DNA from: an uncultured Dehalococcoidia bacterium
GTDB lineage: Bacteria; Chloroflexota; Dehalococcoidia; Lucifugimonadales; UBA3495
NCBI GenBank assembly: GCA_958296445.1
Contig: OY282565.1
Span: forward strand, 1,219,936-1,283,935
Length of the DNA: 64,000 nucleotides
Direction of reading: 5' to 3'
This document shows positions 32,952 to 41,526 of this stretch, one piece after another. A program made the translations under genes and the position numbers. The stretch's first letter is position 1. Every line of letters starts with the position of its first letter. Below the pieces are notes generated by a model. The model searched no databases. It was given only the letters and a program-made list of their open reading frames with translations, and was not told the DNA's origin.

Positions 32952-35171
32952 TTAATGTAGCATTACGTGAAATTTGGCCGGGTCATGGCCGAATTTGGTC
33001 AGTAATTGCTCGCACAGGCGGGCAGTCAGCTTTGAGTTATGTTGGCAATTTAAGTAAAGGTTGTTGGACAACTTCTTGTAAAACTTAAAATTTGCCCCCT
33101 TAGCATTGACAGGTCTTGAGTTAATCAAATATCTGTTACTGTTTTCCATTGTGACTGGACAATCCTCTTTAGCTATAAAGCCTCCCTGAACCAGCCAATC
33201 GGCAGTTTGCCAGATAAGGTCGGCCCAGCTTCTAACCGACGTTTCGTTACCTAGGGAGTCTCGAAAGCGGATCGGTTTATCCGAAATGGCTTTGGATGGA
33301 TCAATTTTGCCCCATTCGCCAAGTTGAACAAACGTCTTCCACTCACTTACATCTGCCTGAACGGGATGGGGATTTTCAGTTACTGGACTCGGCACCAGCG
33401 TATCCCGGTGGGATACCTGCGCAAGCAACCCGGTTTCCTGCGCTACGACTTCCAGCACCTGCCACACGCGATCTCTGGCATTTTTGTAAATTAGCCGTCC
33501 GTCGGGAATCTTGGATCCCAGCTCGTCCAGTTCACCTTTCCAGTCCGCAAGTTCCTGTTTGAGGCTGATGACCCATTCGGAGAACAGCCAGTATTCTTCC
33601 AGTGCGTTTTTCGGACGGGATTCTTCCGGCAACTCAGCGATATAACCCTCGAACACTTGGAGCAGGCCGTCACTCGCCAATTCCGACTCCCTGTCCGAAA
33701 TCAGGGAACGCAACTCGTCTTTCCGCTCTTCATCCGCCCCACCGGCCCGCCGCCGCTCCTCTTCCAGCAGATTCCGCAATGCCGCCTCCAGTTCCGGGTT
33801 CATATCAGTCAACCTCCGCAGTTCCTCACTAACAGGCAACTGGGCTTGAATATGGGCATCCAAGTGGCAAAGGTCGCAGACCAGTTCGTGCCGCTCGCCG
33901 CAGCGGGTTTCGTAGCTCCAGCGTTCCATTGCCCGCCACGCGCCGCAACGCAGACAATCCTTGCCGAAAGGATTTTGACAGACGACGCAAAGGTGACTGG
34001 CCGCCGGGGAAACTCCGTCGCAGTTCTCGCACCGCACGACCGGGGCGTATCCGCCGGGATTGTCGCCGCGAGATTGCAACGACCATTGCCGGTTATCCTG
34101 CGGCAGTCCGTGGATTTCGGCATTGCCCGCCAAATCAAGAATCAAGCAATCGCCGCCATCGGCTTTGGGGCGCAGGCCGCGGCCCACCATCTGCAAGTAC
34201 AGCGCCAAGCTCATCGTAGGGCGGGTTATAACAATGCAGGAAGCGTCGGGCAAATCGAACCCCTCATTGGCGACTGCCACATTGACCAGCACCCGGACGC
34301 TTCCATCGCCAAAGGACTGGACGGCCTTGGCTCTTTCGTCCGCCGCCGTGTCGCCGAGTATCACGGCGGCGGTGATTCCGGCATCATTGAATACCGCCGT
34401 CAGGTTGCGGGCGTGGTCTTGGCCTATGGCGTAGACAATGGTACTGCGTTCCGCAGCGTGGAACTGCCAAAAACGCAACGCCCCAGCGGTCATAACATCG
34501 GGGCGGTCGCTGTTGGCCTCTTCGATGCCTAATTCGCCATAGTCGCCTGTGGTGGTGATTTCGCCGCCGCGTATGATTTCCTCTGGCCTCGGCATATGGA
34601 CACTAGCCTGGCACAGCCAGCCTTTGGCCTGTAGCTCGCCGACTTGAGGGCCGTAAATCAGTTTGTGGAAAAGGTGGTCAAAACCCTCGAACTTGGACAA
34701 CCGCCACGGTGTGGCTGTCAAGCCGATAATCCGCCCCGGCCACTGTTCAATCGCCCGTTCCCAACCTGCGGCGGTTGCGTGATGCGCCTCGTCAATCACC
34801 AGCAAGTCATTGCTGCTATACCTTCCCCAAATTTCCATCACGGAAGTGCGCCTGCCAACGGTTTGGGCCATCAGAACAACCGCGCCGTTGGGAATTGACG
34901 GCGCATCATTGCCGATCGGCCAAGTTTTGAGGCTGATTGCCGACGCGCCGGCATCGGTCAGCATCCCGCAAGTCTGGTCGGCCAGCTCCGCGCGATGGGT
35001 GAGCCAGACAGCCTTGCGTCCGCTGTGCAGCCAGCGTCTTAGCAGTGCCCCGGCGATGTGAGTCTTGCCGCCGCCAGTGGGCAACTGGAGCATTACCCGC
35101 GCCCTGCTAGGTATCAGGCTGTCTGCCGCTTGCTCCAAAAGTTCCTGCTGATAACCGCGCAGTTCGGTCAA
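32952..35171 (-). CDS. SF2 DEAH helicase, RadD-like, with zinc-binding and extra C-terminal regions
   Basis: A 739-residue SF2 helicase. Motif I is LPTGGGKTHIAG, motif II VIDEAHHATA, motif III GLTATPWRLS, and motif VI QMVGRGLRPKA. After the two RecA domains come several Cys pairs (CENCDG, CVVCQNPFGKDCLRCG, then CDLC) that probably bind zinc, as in RadD (YejH). A charged coiled-coil region spans about 450-540. The last 150 residues include a separate domain (SWADLIWQTADWLVQGGFI and LNCQHNSKLTARLCEQLLTKFG) that I think resembles tails seen on restriction-associated proteins. The start is TTG at 35171 behind GGAG. It is less GC-rich than its neighbours. DNA repair or defence are both possible. 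Confidence 0.85.
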   Translation of the reverse strand: MTELRGYQQELLEQAADSLIPSRARVMLQLPTGGGKTHIAGALLRRWLHSGRKAVWLTHRAELADQTCGMLTDAGASAISLKTWPIGNDAPSIPNGAVVLMAQTVGRRTSVMEIWGRYSSNDLLVIDEAHHATAAGWERAIEQWPGRIIGLTATPWRLSKFEGFDHLFHKLIYGPQVGELQAKGWLCQASVHMPRPEEIIRGGEITTTGDYGELGIEEANSDRPDVMTAGALRFWQFHAAERSTIVYAIGQDHARNLTAVFNDAGITAAVILGDTAADERAKAVQSFGDGSVRVLVNVAVANEGFDLPDASCIVITRPTMSLALYLQMVGRGLRPKADGGDCLILDLAGNAEIHGLPQDNRQWSLQSRGDNPGGYAPVVRCENCDGVSPAASHLCVVCQNPFGKDCLRCGAWRAMERWSYETRCGERHELVCDLCHLDAHIQAQLPVSEELRRLTDMNPELEAALRNLLEEERRRAGGADEERKDELRSLISDRESELASDGLLQVFEGYIAELPEESRPKNALEEYWLFSEWVISLKQELADWKGELDELGSKIPDGRLIYKNARDRVWQVLEVVAQETGLLAQVSHRDTLVPSPVTENPHPVQADVSEWKTFVQLGEWGKIDPSKAISDKPIRFRDSLGNETSVRSWADLIWQTADWLVQGGFIAKEDCPVTMENSNRYLINSRPVNAKGANFKFYKKLSNNLYLNCQHNSKLTARLCEQLLTKFGHDPAKFHVMLH

Positions 35172-35269
35172 TATCGCATCTCCGCCGGATGATTCGGGGT
35201 TGACCTACACTGCGAAAATATATCACATTACACTCGCCGCGCATACACCCTGTTACCTTGCCGCCACGT

Positions 35270-35947
35270 TCAAGGCACAAACGCCGTAACCCCCGCCGGC
35301 CCCCCGCTGCCCCCCGACAGCCCCAGCACCCCAACCACCACCACCGCCCCCGTAGCAGGCAGCCGCTCAAGATTCGCAAGATTCTCCAGCACAATCCGCG
35401 GCCGCGCCAGAACCAGCCTGCTAACGGCAAACCCCTCGTCAACCCCCGGCTCCACCCCCGCCGTATCCGTCCCCAGCCCGGCAACCCCCCGCCCGTTCAT
35501 CAGCACCCCTGCCGCCTCCGCGCCAAACCCGGGGAAATGCAACTTACCCCTATCATCCAGCCCCAGATACCGCGCCGGATCATCCCAAAGTTCTCCCCAC
35601 CCGGTAAGCAACAAAACAACGCACCCGCCCGGCACATCCCCGTAGCGCGACTCCCAAGCCAGCAAATCCGCCACCGTCAAGGCATAATCCCCATTGCCCC
35701 GACACTGCCCGCGGACATCAATCACCACCGCCGCCCTGACCAGCTCCCCCGCCGCATACCCGTCAACAGTCCGCCCGCCCGAATAAAAACTGGCCGGAGC
35801 CGTCAGATGCGTACCGGCGTGTTCCCCCATAGAAAACCGCCGCAGATAATAACCGTCCCGCCCGATGTCCGCCCACCCCTCAAACTCCACTGCCGGATCC
35901 CCCGGCCACCGCGGCATCCCCGCCGACACCGGATGACTCAACCCCAC
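35270..35947 (-). CDS. Cyclase-family hydrolase (kynurenine formamidase-like)
   Basis: A roughly 225-residue protein of the PF04199 cyclase family: GLSHPVSAGMPRWPGDP at the N-terminus, then GEHAGTHLTAPASFY with the metal-binding HxGTHxD/T region (here HAGTHLTAP, with Thr where Asp is common), VVLLLTGW, and GLGTDTAGVEP near the end. Relatives hydrolyse N-formylkynurenine or other amides and lactones; the substrate here is not known. The start is uncertain. The GTG at 35947 gives the family-typical N-terminus, and a GGCCCCGGC hairpin (35966-35986) lies just upstream. The long frame beyond it overlaps another gene and is not coding. Confidence 0.8.
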   Translation of the reverse strand: MGLSHPVSAGMPRWPGDPAVEFEGWADIGRDGYYLRRFSMGEHAGTHLTAPASFYSGGRTVDGYAAGELVRAAVVIDVRGQCRGNGDYALTVADLLAWESRYGDVPGGCVVLLLTGWGELWDDPARYLGLDDRGKLHFPGFGAEAAGVLMNGRGVAGLGTDTAGVEPGVDEGFAVSRLVLARPRIVLENLANLERLPATGAVVVVGVLGLSGGSGGPAGVTAFVP

Positions 35948-36032
35948 AATTTCCGACCACGCAATGGCCCCGGCAACGCCGGGGCCAAAATTCCTTTCCT
36001 GCCGTCCGATTTTCTCAGCTCCAACGCGCCCG

Positions 36033-36233
36033 CTACGCCGACAGCGCCCAAGGCCGGAGCCACCCGGCGTCCTCCACCTTCTGGCGGATAACCTCCCGGT
36101 CAACCCAGCGCATCGCCGACTGCCAGTCCTCCGCGAAAGCCAGCGTCGCCCGCTCCGGCCTCGTCCCATGCACCGTGCACCGCTCCCTAGGGTACTCCTC
36201 GTTGATGACATAGCCGCGATAAAAGATTTTCAC
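36033..36233 (-). CDS. Small unknown protein, 66 residues
   Basis: The frame from GTG 36233 has GGAG eight bases upstream and ends just before the cyclase gene, suggesting a two-gene unit. The product (KIFYRGYVINEEYPRERCTV, ending in a Trp-containing tail) is soluble, with mixed charge. I recognise no family. A longer version from a TTG at 36317 is possible but lacks a ribosome site. Confidence 0.5.
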   Translation of the reverse strand: MKIFYRGYVINEEYPRERCTVHGTRPERATLAFAEDWQSAMRWVDREVIRQKVEDAGWLRPWALSA

Positions 36234-36577
36234 AGTGCGCTCTCCATACGGCGAAATCGCCGCAACAAATTCAACGCACTTATGTTCTAATAAACCCGGC
36301 AAAAAATCAACCGGCAACTGTCATCAATTTTTTCACCCCAAAACCGCCCTCCGGCCCAAAGGCGCCGGCCAAAGATACCGAAAACGTGCGCCGGAATCGC
36401 CCTCGTAATCGCGCCCCGCCCCGCCATTCCCCCGAAAAACGCCACCTCCGAATGACACCCCCGTAGGGGCGCACAGCCGTGCGCCCTCTTTCGCGGGAAT
36501 GACGGGATGATTCCGCCAATATCAACCCACGTTAAGAACGCCCGATTAAGAACGCGCCGTCACTCCCAACTCCCCAA
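36234..36577. other. Intergenic stretch with dispersed repeats
   Basis: It contains one CCGTAGGGGCGCACAGCCGT unit near 36463 and an AACGTGCGCCGGAATCGCCC segment near 36384. No gene seen. Confidence 0.65.
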
Positions 36578-37843
36578 CTACCCCCCGCCCGCTTCCGCCA
36601 GAAACTCCGTCAACGGACGCGACTGCTGCGCGGACGCAATCATATCCCGCACCACCACCTCGCCCTTCAGAATCTCATCATCGCCCAGAATCAAAGCGTA
36701 AGGAATCCCCAAAGCGTTGGCCTGCCGCATCTGGCCGCGCAGCCCCCGCGAGCCGCTGCTCAGAATCGCCCCCACCCCGGCGCGGCGCAGCTTGACCGCC
36801 AGCTCCAGGGCCGCCGTCCGCGCATTTTCCCCCACATTAGCCACCAGATAGCGGGGCGACGGCTCATCGGGAACCGGGGCCTCGCTGCGCTTCAGGTTCA
36901 GCGTGAGCCGCTCAATGCCGGTGGCGAAGCCGATGCCCGGCGTAGGCCGCCCCCCCAGTTGGGCAACCAGCCCGTCATAGCGCCCCCCGCCGCAGATAGT
37001 AGACTGCCCCCCGGCGTCCGGCGGCTGAATCTCAAACACCGTGCGCGTATAATAATCCAGCCCCCGCACCAGCCGGTGGTCTACCGTGTAGGGCAAACCC
37101 ATAACGTCCAGATAGCCCGCCAGCTTGTCCCAATGCTCGCGGCAGCCGTCGCAGAGATAATCGGTGGAGCGCGGCGCCTCGTCGCCCAGAGCGCGGCAGG
37201 TTTCCACCTTACAATCCAGCAGCCGCAACGGATTGCGCTCCAGCCGCTCGCGGCAGTCGGGGCAAAGCCGCGGCTGATGGCCCGCGTAGTAATCGCGCAG
37301 CCGCTCCACATAGGCCGGGCGGCAGTCGCCGTCGCCGATGCTGTTCACCAGCAGATTAACGTCGCGCAGCCCCAGGCTGCCCATCAGCTCCCAGGCCACC
37401 TCGATAACCTCGGCGTCCACCGACGGATCGGCGTCGCCCAGCGCCTCCACCCCGAACTGGTGATGCTGCCGGAACCGCCCCGCCTGCGGCCGCTCATAGC
37501 GGAACACCGGGCAAAAATAATACATCCGCACCGGCTGGGGCAAATTATGCATCCCATGCTCCAGATAAGCCCGGCAGACCGGCGCGGTGCCTTCGGGCCG
37601 CAGCGTAACACTGTCGCCCCCCCGGTCCTCAAACGTATACATCTCCTTTTCCACAATGTCCGTCCCCTCGCCCACCGAGCGGACAAACAAATTGGAATCC
37701 TCAAAGGCCGGCGTATCAATCCGCCCATACCCAAACCGCCCGGCAACCCCCACCGCCCTAGCCTCAATGAAACGCCAGTACTTCTGCTCATCAGGCAAAC
37801 GATCCGCAGTGCCCCGCGGCGCACGAAAAACCACAATCGTCAC
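36578..37843 (-). CDS. hisS: Histidine--tRNA ligase
   Basis: A 421-residue class II synthetase. Motif 1 lies around WRFIEARAVGVAGRFGYGRIDTP, motif 2 is RMYYFCPVFRYERPQAGRFRQHHQFG, the histidine-binding motifs are LVRGLDYYTRTVFE and ICGGGRYDGL, and motif 3 is GIGFATGIERLTL. The C-terminal anticodon-binding domain (VANVGENARTAALELAVKLR onward) is complete. An internal Cys cluster in the insertion domain (CPDCRERLE and CDGCREHWD) may bind zinc. The start is GTG at 37843, or a GTG three codons later with better ribosome-site spacing. It is downstream of the PvuII-like methyltransferase gene in the same direction. Confidence 0.96.
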   Translation of the reverse strand: MTIVVFRAPRGTADRLPDEQKYWRFIEARAVGVAGRFGYGRIDTPAFEDSNLFVRSVGEGTDIVEKEMYTFEDRGGDSVTLRPEGTAPVCRAYLEHGMHNLPQPVRMYYFCPVFRYERPQAGRFRQHHQFGVEALGDADPSVDAEVIEVAWELMGSLGLRDVNLLVNSIGDGDCRPAYVERLRDYYAGHQPRLCPDCRERLERNPLRLLDCKVETCRALGDEAPRSTDYLCDGCREHWDKLAGYLDVMGLPYTVDHRLVRGLDYYTRTVFEIQPPDAGGQSTICGGGRYDGLVAQLGGRPTPGIGFATGIERLTLNLKRSEAPVPDEPSPRYLVANVGENARTAALELAVKLRRAGVGAILSSGSRGLRGQMRQANALGIPYALILGDDEILKGEVVVRDMIASAQQSRPLTEFLAEAGGG

Positions 37844-37898
37844 TCCGTAAGAGGATGTGTGATGCCCATTTTAATTGATCGCCGAATTATATTCCAGT

Positions 37899-38891
37899 CT
37901 ATACCGGCCTGTCCCTAGCCGCCCACTGGGTTAGGTCTACGGATTCGCCTTGCTTAATCTTATCGTATACGTTTCGCAGTGTCTCAACTGCGCTTGATTT
38001 CCCCAAAAACCTAAATGCTGAAGCCGCTATGTACTCGGATTCAGTATCGAAGGCTATCCAGTGCCTCTGTTGCGACTCTGCCGACCAGCCGGTAGTATTC
38101 GACCCGGAAAATATGTCCACAACCAAGTCGCCGGGTTCTGTAAGAAAACTTATAAAAAACTCCGGCAGCCTGACCGGAAATCTGGCAGGGTGACTTTTCA
38201 CCCCTATAGCCCGGCACGATCTGATGTACGCGCTGTTGGATTCCGTGTTGGGAATTTGAAGCAAATTCGACGGTATCGCGCCCTTGCCAGCATTGCCGAA
38301 TCCTTTGCCGATGTCATGCCCTGATGGCCGTTTCGTGGGAACATAAAACTTTTCTGGATCTTTCAGTAGCCTCTTCATACGGGGCCCGTACTCAACAAGA
38401 ACGTTGGTAACATCTGCTTTGGGATATTCGGTTTTGCTGAACCACCATACCGTATTAACTGCATCTTTGGCTCGTATCTTTCTTTTATTGACCCACTCGA
38501 TTGGCCCCGGCAGCTTCGAGGGATTGAACCAGTAGAAATCTTCTGCTAAGTAGAAGCCCAGGTCGTCGCAAAAATGTATAGGGATGCGGAAATTGTAAAG
38601 ACTTCTGGTAGGCGCACCCTTTTGGTATGCTCCGCCCAAATCAAGGACAAAACTTCCATCATTTTTGAGCTTTCTGTAAACGATTCTAGCGAATTCAGAA
38701 AGCCATTCGATATATTCGCTCTGCTGTTTGTTGCCATACTCTTTCTCTCGCTGAAGGGCGAAGGGAGGGCTGGTCACGACCAAATTGACGCTCCCATCGG
38801 GAATATGGGTTAGCAGCTCCCCAGAATCTCCGCAGTAAGCCTCCCCCCAAGCCGTAAAATATGCCGGAGCCTTGGGAAATAGCCCTTCCAT
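37899..38891 (-). CDS. PvuII-type N4-cytosine DNA methyltransferase
   Basis: A 330-residue beta-class amino-methyltransferase. The catalytic motif TSPPFALQREKEYGN near residue 40 precedes the AdoMet motif VVDIFSGSNTTG near 275, the order known for M.PvuII. As recalled from that enzyme, similarity runs along the whole length (EDFYWFNPSKLPGPIEWVNK, KDAVNTVWWFSKTE, RPSGHDIGK, SHPARFPVRLPEFFI). The TSPPF form points to N4-methylcytosine. By homology it protects CAGCTG; that specificity is inferred. The ATG at 38891 has AGAGG upstream. It is divergent from the controller and nuclease genes, as in the PvuII system. Base composition is lower in GC than the surroundings. Confidence 0.93.
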   Translation of the reverse strand: MEGLFPKAPAYFTAWGEAYCGDSGELLTHIPDGSVNLVVTSPPFALQREKEYGNKQQSEYIEWLSEFARIVYRKLKNDGSFVLDLGGAYQKGAPTRSLYNFRIPIHFCDDLGFYLAEDFYWFNPSKLPGPIEWVNKRKIRAKDAVNTVWWFSKTEYPKADVTNVLVEYGPRMKRLLKDPEKFYVPTKRPSGHDIGKGFGNAGKGAIPSNLLQIPNTESNSAYIRSCRAIGVKSHPARFPVRLPEFFISFLTEPGDLVVDIFSGSNTTGWSAESQQRHWIAFDTESEYIAASAFRFLGKSSAVETLRNVYDKIKQGESVDLTQWAARDRPV

Positions 38892-38926
38892 CTCAACCTC
38901 TCGCTAAATGCTACTTATATGATGTA

Positions 38927-38937
38927 GACTAATAGTC
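38927..38937. promoter_or_regulatory. C-box operator of the restriction-modification system
   Basis: GACTAATAGTC matches the GACTnnnAGTC core bound by R-M controller proteins, framed by ATGAT on the left and ATCAT on the right. It lies 24 bp upstream of the controller gene and 36 bp from the methyltransferase start. Only one perfect box is visible; a degenerate second box may lie at 38911-38920. Confidence 0.7.
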
Positions 38938-38960
38938 ATCATAACACAGAAAATCCGTTT

Positions 38961-39203
38961 ATGCAATCCGACAATTCCAATAAAACGGCAAGAGAAATCT
39001 TTGCCCGAAATATGAGAAAGTTCCGCAAACTCAAAGGGTTGTCCCAAGAAGATCTGGCTGAGTTGTCAGGACTTCATCGTACTTACGTGGGATCAGTTGA
39101 ACGAGGAGAGCGAAATATATCTATAGATAACATAGAACGCTTGGCTAATGCCCTAAACTTAAACATCGTGGACTTGCTTGCAGAAAATGAACCAACACCC
39201 TGA
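38961..39203 (+). CDS. Restriction-modification controller protein (C protein)
   Basis: An 80-residue helix-turn-helix protein of the Xre/C-protein type: [20 protein letters not shown] then [19 protein letters not shown]. Controller proteins bind C-boxes in front of their own gene and time the expression of the nuclease after the methylase has protected the chromosome. A C-box is present upstream. The nuclease gene overlaps its 3' end, the arrangement known from PvuII and related systems. The ATG at 38961 fits the domain start. Confidence 0.92.
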   Translation: MQSDNSNKTAREIFARNMRKFRKLKGLSQEDLAELSGLHRTYVGSVERGERNISIDNIERLANALNLNIVDLLAENEPTP

Positions 39204-39672
39204 CATAACAATTTTTAATAAACTATATGCAGGTATTTTGAGGTTTCAAGAGCTGGCGAACCGACACGGAATCCCTGATATATTTCAAGATAATGGAGGA
39301 AAATTACTTCAGGTTTTGCTAATTACCGGCTTGGAGGCATTGCCAAGCCGCGAAGGAAATGACGCCAGAGATGCCACAGGCCAAGAATACGAATTGAAAT
39401 CCGTAAACACTTTACGGACAAAGAGCTTTTCGACTCACCATCATATCAACCCAGGAATTATTGCGAAATACCGGGAGGTTCACTGGATATTCGCCGTATA
39501 CGAGGGCATAAAGCTCCTGGCAATCTACCGCCTAACCCCCGAAGACTTAGAGCCATATTATACCAGATGGGGAACGAAATGGCACAATGAAGGCGGCAAA
39601 GACATCAACAACCCCAAGATACCGCTAAGGTATGTTGAGGAACACGGCGAGCTAGTCTACAAGGCAGACTAG
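39187..39672 (+). CDS. PvuII-type restriction endonuclease
   Basis: A 161-residue nuclease closely matching R.PvuII (157 residues) as I recall it: [68 protein letters not shown]. The PD-(D/E)xK site is present (Asp of GNDA, Glu and Lys of EYELK), as is the HHH loop that reads the centre of CAGCTG in PvuII. CAGCTG is therefore the predicted target. The ATG at 39187 aligns with the PvuII N-terminus; a TTG three codons earlier is possible. It overlaps the controller gene by 17 bp. Composition is less GC-rich than the core genome. Confidence 0.93.
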   Translation: MNQHPDITIFNKLYAGILRFQELANRHGIPDIFQDNGGKLLQVLLITGLEALPSREGNDARDATGQEYELKSVNTLRTKSFSTHHHINPGIIAKYREVHWIFAVYEGIKLLAIYRLTPEDLEPYYTRWGTKWHNEGGKDINNPKIPLRYVEEHGELVYKAD

Positions 39673-39700
39673 TAAACCCTGCTTATAAATGCATCCCCCC

Positions 39701-40960
39701 CTACACCCGCCCCTCCCCCTCCAGCGCCGCCAGCTCCCCCGCTGTCAACCCCCCAATCCCGCACAGCACCTCCGCGTTATGCTCCCCCAGCAACGGCGGC
39801 TGCCGGTTCGGCGTCCCCGGCGACCCCGCCAAATGTATCGGAGTGTTCACCGTGCGAAATATCCCCCCCATATCGTTCCCCCCGTTAATAAACATCCCCC
39901 GCGCCTCCAAATGCGGGCAGCCATCCAAATCCGCCTGATCCTGCACCATCCCCATCGAATACCCGATCTCAATCAGCCGTTGGGTTACCTCAGCCTTGGG
40001 CCGCTCCCTAGTCCATTCCTCAATAGCCGGCACAAAATGACTCATATAAAACTCGCCGCTGACCCCCTCCCCCAGATAGCGCGAATCCCCGGTCAAATCC
40101 TCCCGCCCGATGAGCCGCCAGAGGGCCCGCCACTTCTCCGCGCCGCCGGCCCCGGCCAACACCACATAGCCGTCCTTAGCCCGCAGAGTAAGCTGAGCAC
40201 TCAACATATTGCTCCGCTCCCGCCCCGCCACCTGCCCCGTCGCCTGATAAAAAGGCATAGTGCTGGTCATGTGGGCCGCCATACAGTCATACATCGCCAT
40301 ATCCAGATATTGCCCCTGCCCGGTGCGGCGGCGGCTCTCCAGCGCCAGCATAATCCCCAGCGCCGTCCACACCCCCGGCACCGAATCGCCGATATTATCC
40401 CCCACCATCTGCGGCCCCGCGTCGCCCCACTCCTCCGGCGGCCCGCCCGTGACCGTCATCCACCCCCCCATCCCCTGTACGCAAGGATTGTTGGCCGGCC
40501 AATGGGAATACGGCCCCGGCGCCGGGCCCTCCGGATCGCCGTAACCCGTAAGACTAGCGTAAATAATCCCCGGATTGATTTCCCGCAGCCGCTCATAGCC
40601 CAATCCCAAACGCCGCAGCGCCCCCGGCCCCCAGTTGTCCAGCAACACATCCGACCCGGCCACCATCCGCTCGAAAGCCCCCCTGCACCGCGCATCGCGC
40701 AAATCAAGGGTAACGCTCTTCTTGTTCCGGTTCAGCCCCAGATAGCGCGAGCTTACCCGCTGCCCGTCTGGCCCTTCGATAAACGGCCCGTTGCCCCGCC
40801 CCCGCTCCCCGCTGCCGGGCCGCTCAATCTTGATAACCTCCGCCCCCATATCCGCCAGAATCATCGAACAGAACGGCCCGGCCACGATATGCGTAACATC
40901 CAGCACCCGCAGCCCCTCCAAGGGAAGTGGGACAGGCACGCTCCCCGGCTGGCTAGTCAT
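39701..40960 (-). CDS. Class III CoA-transferase (CaiB/BaiF family)
   Basis: A 419-residue CaiB/BaiF-type enzyme moving CoA between carboxylic acids. LRVLDVTHIVAGPFCSMILADMG (read as LRVLDVTHIVAGPF then CSMILADMGAEVIKIE) and LNRNKKSVTLDLRD are the N-terminal signatures. MVGDNIGDSVPGVWTALGIM holds the conserved catalytic Asp region near residue 185. The substrate (formyl-CoA, succinyl-CoA, carnitine-type or other) cannot be told. The start ATG at 40960 shares its A with the stop TGA of the upstream carbonic-anhydrase-like gene (TGATG), so the two are translationally coupled. A GTG one codon earlier is an alternative. Confidence 0.9.
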   Translation of the reverse strand: MTSQPGSVPVPLPLEGLRVLDVTHIVAGPFCSMILADMGAEVIKIERPGSGERGRGNGPFIEGPDGQRVSSRYLGLNRNKKSVTLDLRDARCRGAFERMVAGSDVLLDNWGPGALRRLGLGYERLREINPGIIYASLTGYGDPEGPAPGPYSHWPANNPCVQGMGGWMTVTGGPPEEWGDAGPQMVGDNIGDSVPGVWTALGIMLALESRRRTGQGQYLDMAMYDCMAAHMTSTMPFYQATGQVAGRERSNMLSAQLTLRAKDGYVVLAGAGGAEKWRALWRLIGREDLTGDSRYLGEGVSGEFYMSHFVPAIEEWTRERPKAEVTQRLIEIGYSMGMVQDQADLDGCPHLEARGMFINGGNDMGGIFRTVNTPIHLAGSPGTPNRQPPLLGEHNAEVLCGIGGLTAGELAALEGEGRV

Positions 40961-41526
40961 CACTGCCCCTCCTCCTCCCTGGTTTGAGGAATCTCCAGAC
41001 CCAACTGAGGATTCGACGGAATCTGCAACCCCAACCCGTTGGCAATAAACCGTTTGGCGTTGCGAACATAATTAGCCGTAGGATTTTCCAACCGCGCCTC
41101 CTGCGCCAGACTCAGCGGGCGAATCTGCCCCGGCACCCCGATAACCAGCGAGCGGGCCGGAACATGACCGCGCACGATGGCCCCCGCGCCGATAAACACA
41201 TAATCGCCCACATCGGCATCCTCCAGCAACACCGCATTGACCCCCACCAGCACATTGCTGCCCACCCTGCCCCCGTGAACCACCGCCCCGTGAGTAAGCA
41301 GCACATTGTCCCCCAGCTCCAGATGGTCGTCGGTATGCAGGGTGCAGTTGTCCTGCAACGAACAATTCTTCCCAACAACGATGTCCCCGTAATCCGCCCG
41401 TATCACCGCCCCCGGCCAAACGCTCGAACCCTCCCCAACAGTAACGTCGCCAACAATATAAGCGGCTTCGCTCACAAACACCGATGGATGAATTTTCGGA
41501 AACTTCCCGTCAAGTCCGCGTATCAA
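40960..41526 (-). CDS. Gamma-carbonic anhydrase family hexapeptide protein
   Basis: A 188-residue left-handed beta-helix protein: repeated hexapeptides (VGDVTVGEGSSVWPGAVIRA then DYGDIVVGKNCSLQDNC) with the three His ligands in LHTDDH and LLTHGAVVHGG. Members are gamma-class carbonic anhydrases or related acyl-CoA-linked proteins such as CaiE/PaaY. Its coupling to a CoA-transferase favours the CaiE/PaaY side, where hydratase or thioesterase activity has been reported. The start is TTG at 41526 with GGGGAGG five bases ahead, giving the usual IRGLDGKFPKIHPSVFV opening. Confidence 0.88.
   Translation of the reverse strand: MIRGLDGKFPKIHPSVFVSEAAYIVGDVTVGEGSSVWPGAVIRADYGDIVVGKNCSLQDNCTLHTDDHLELGDNVLLTHGAVVHGGRVGSNVLVGVNAVLLEDADVGDYVFIGAGAIVRGHVPARSLVIGVPGQIRPLSLAQEARLENPTANYVRNAKRFIANGLGLQIPSNPQLGLEIPQTREEEGQ

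Noticed and set aside
35172-35269. TTGACC with downstream TATATC on the plus strand as a promoter
   Set aside because: No plus-strand gene follows within reach, so it is probably chance in a locally AT-rich gap.
36000-36211. N-terminal extension of the cyclase-family gene up to 36211
   Set aside because: Arg-rich translation in the wrong frame of the small gene at 36033-36233; family similarity starts at GLSHPV.
36966-37110. Frameshift or selenocysteine elsewhere, for example in hisS
   Set aside because: The HisS frame is continuous with all motifs; the short alternative frames are shadows.
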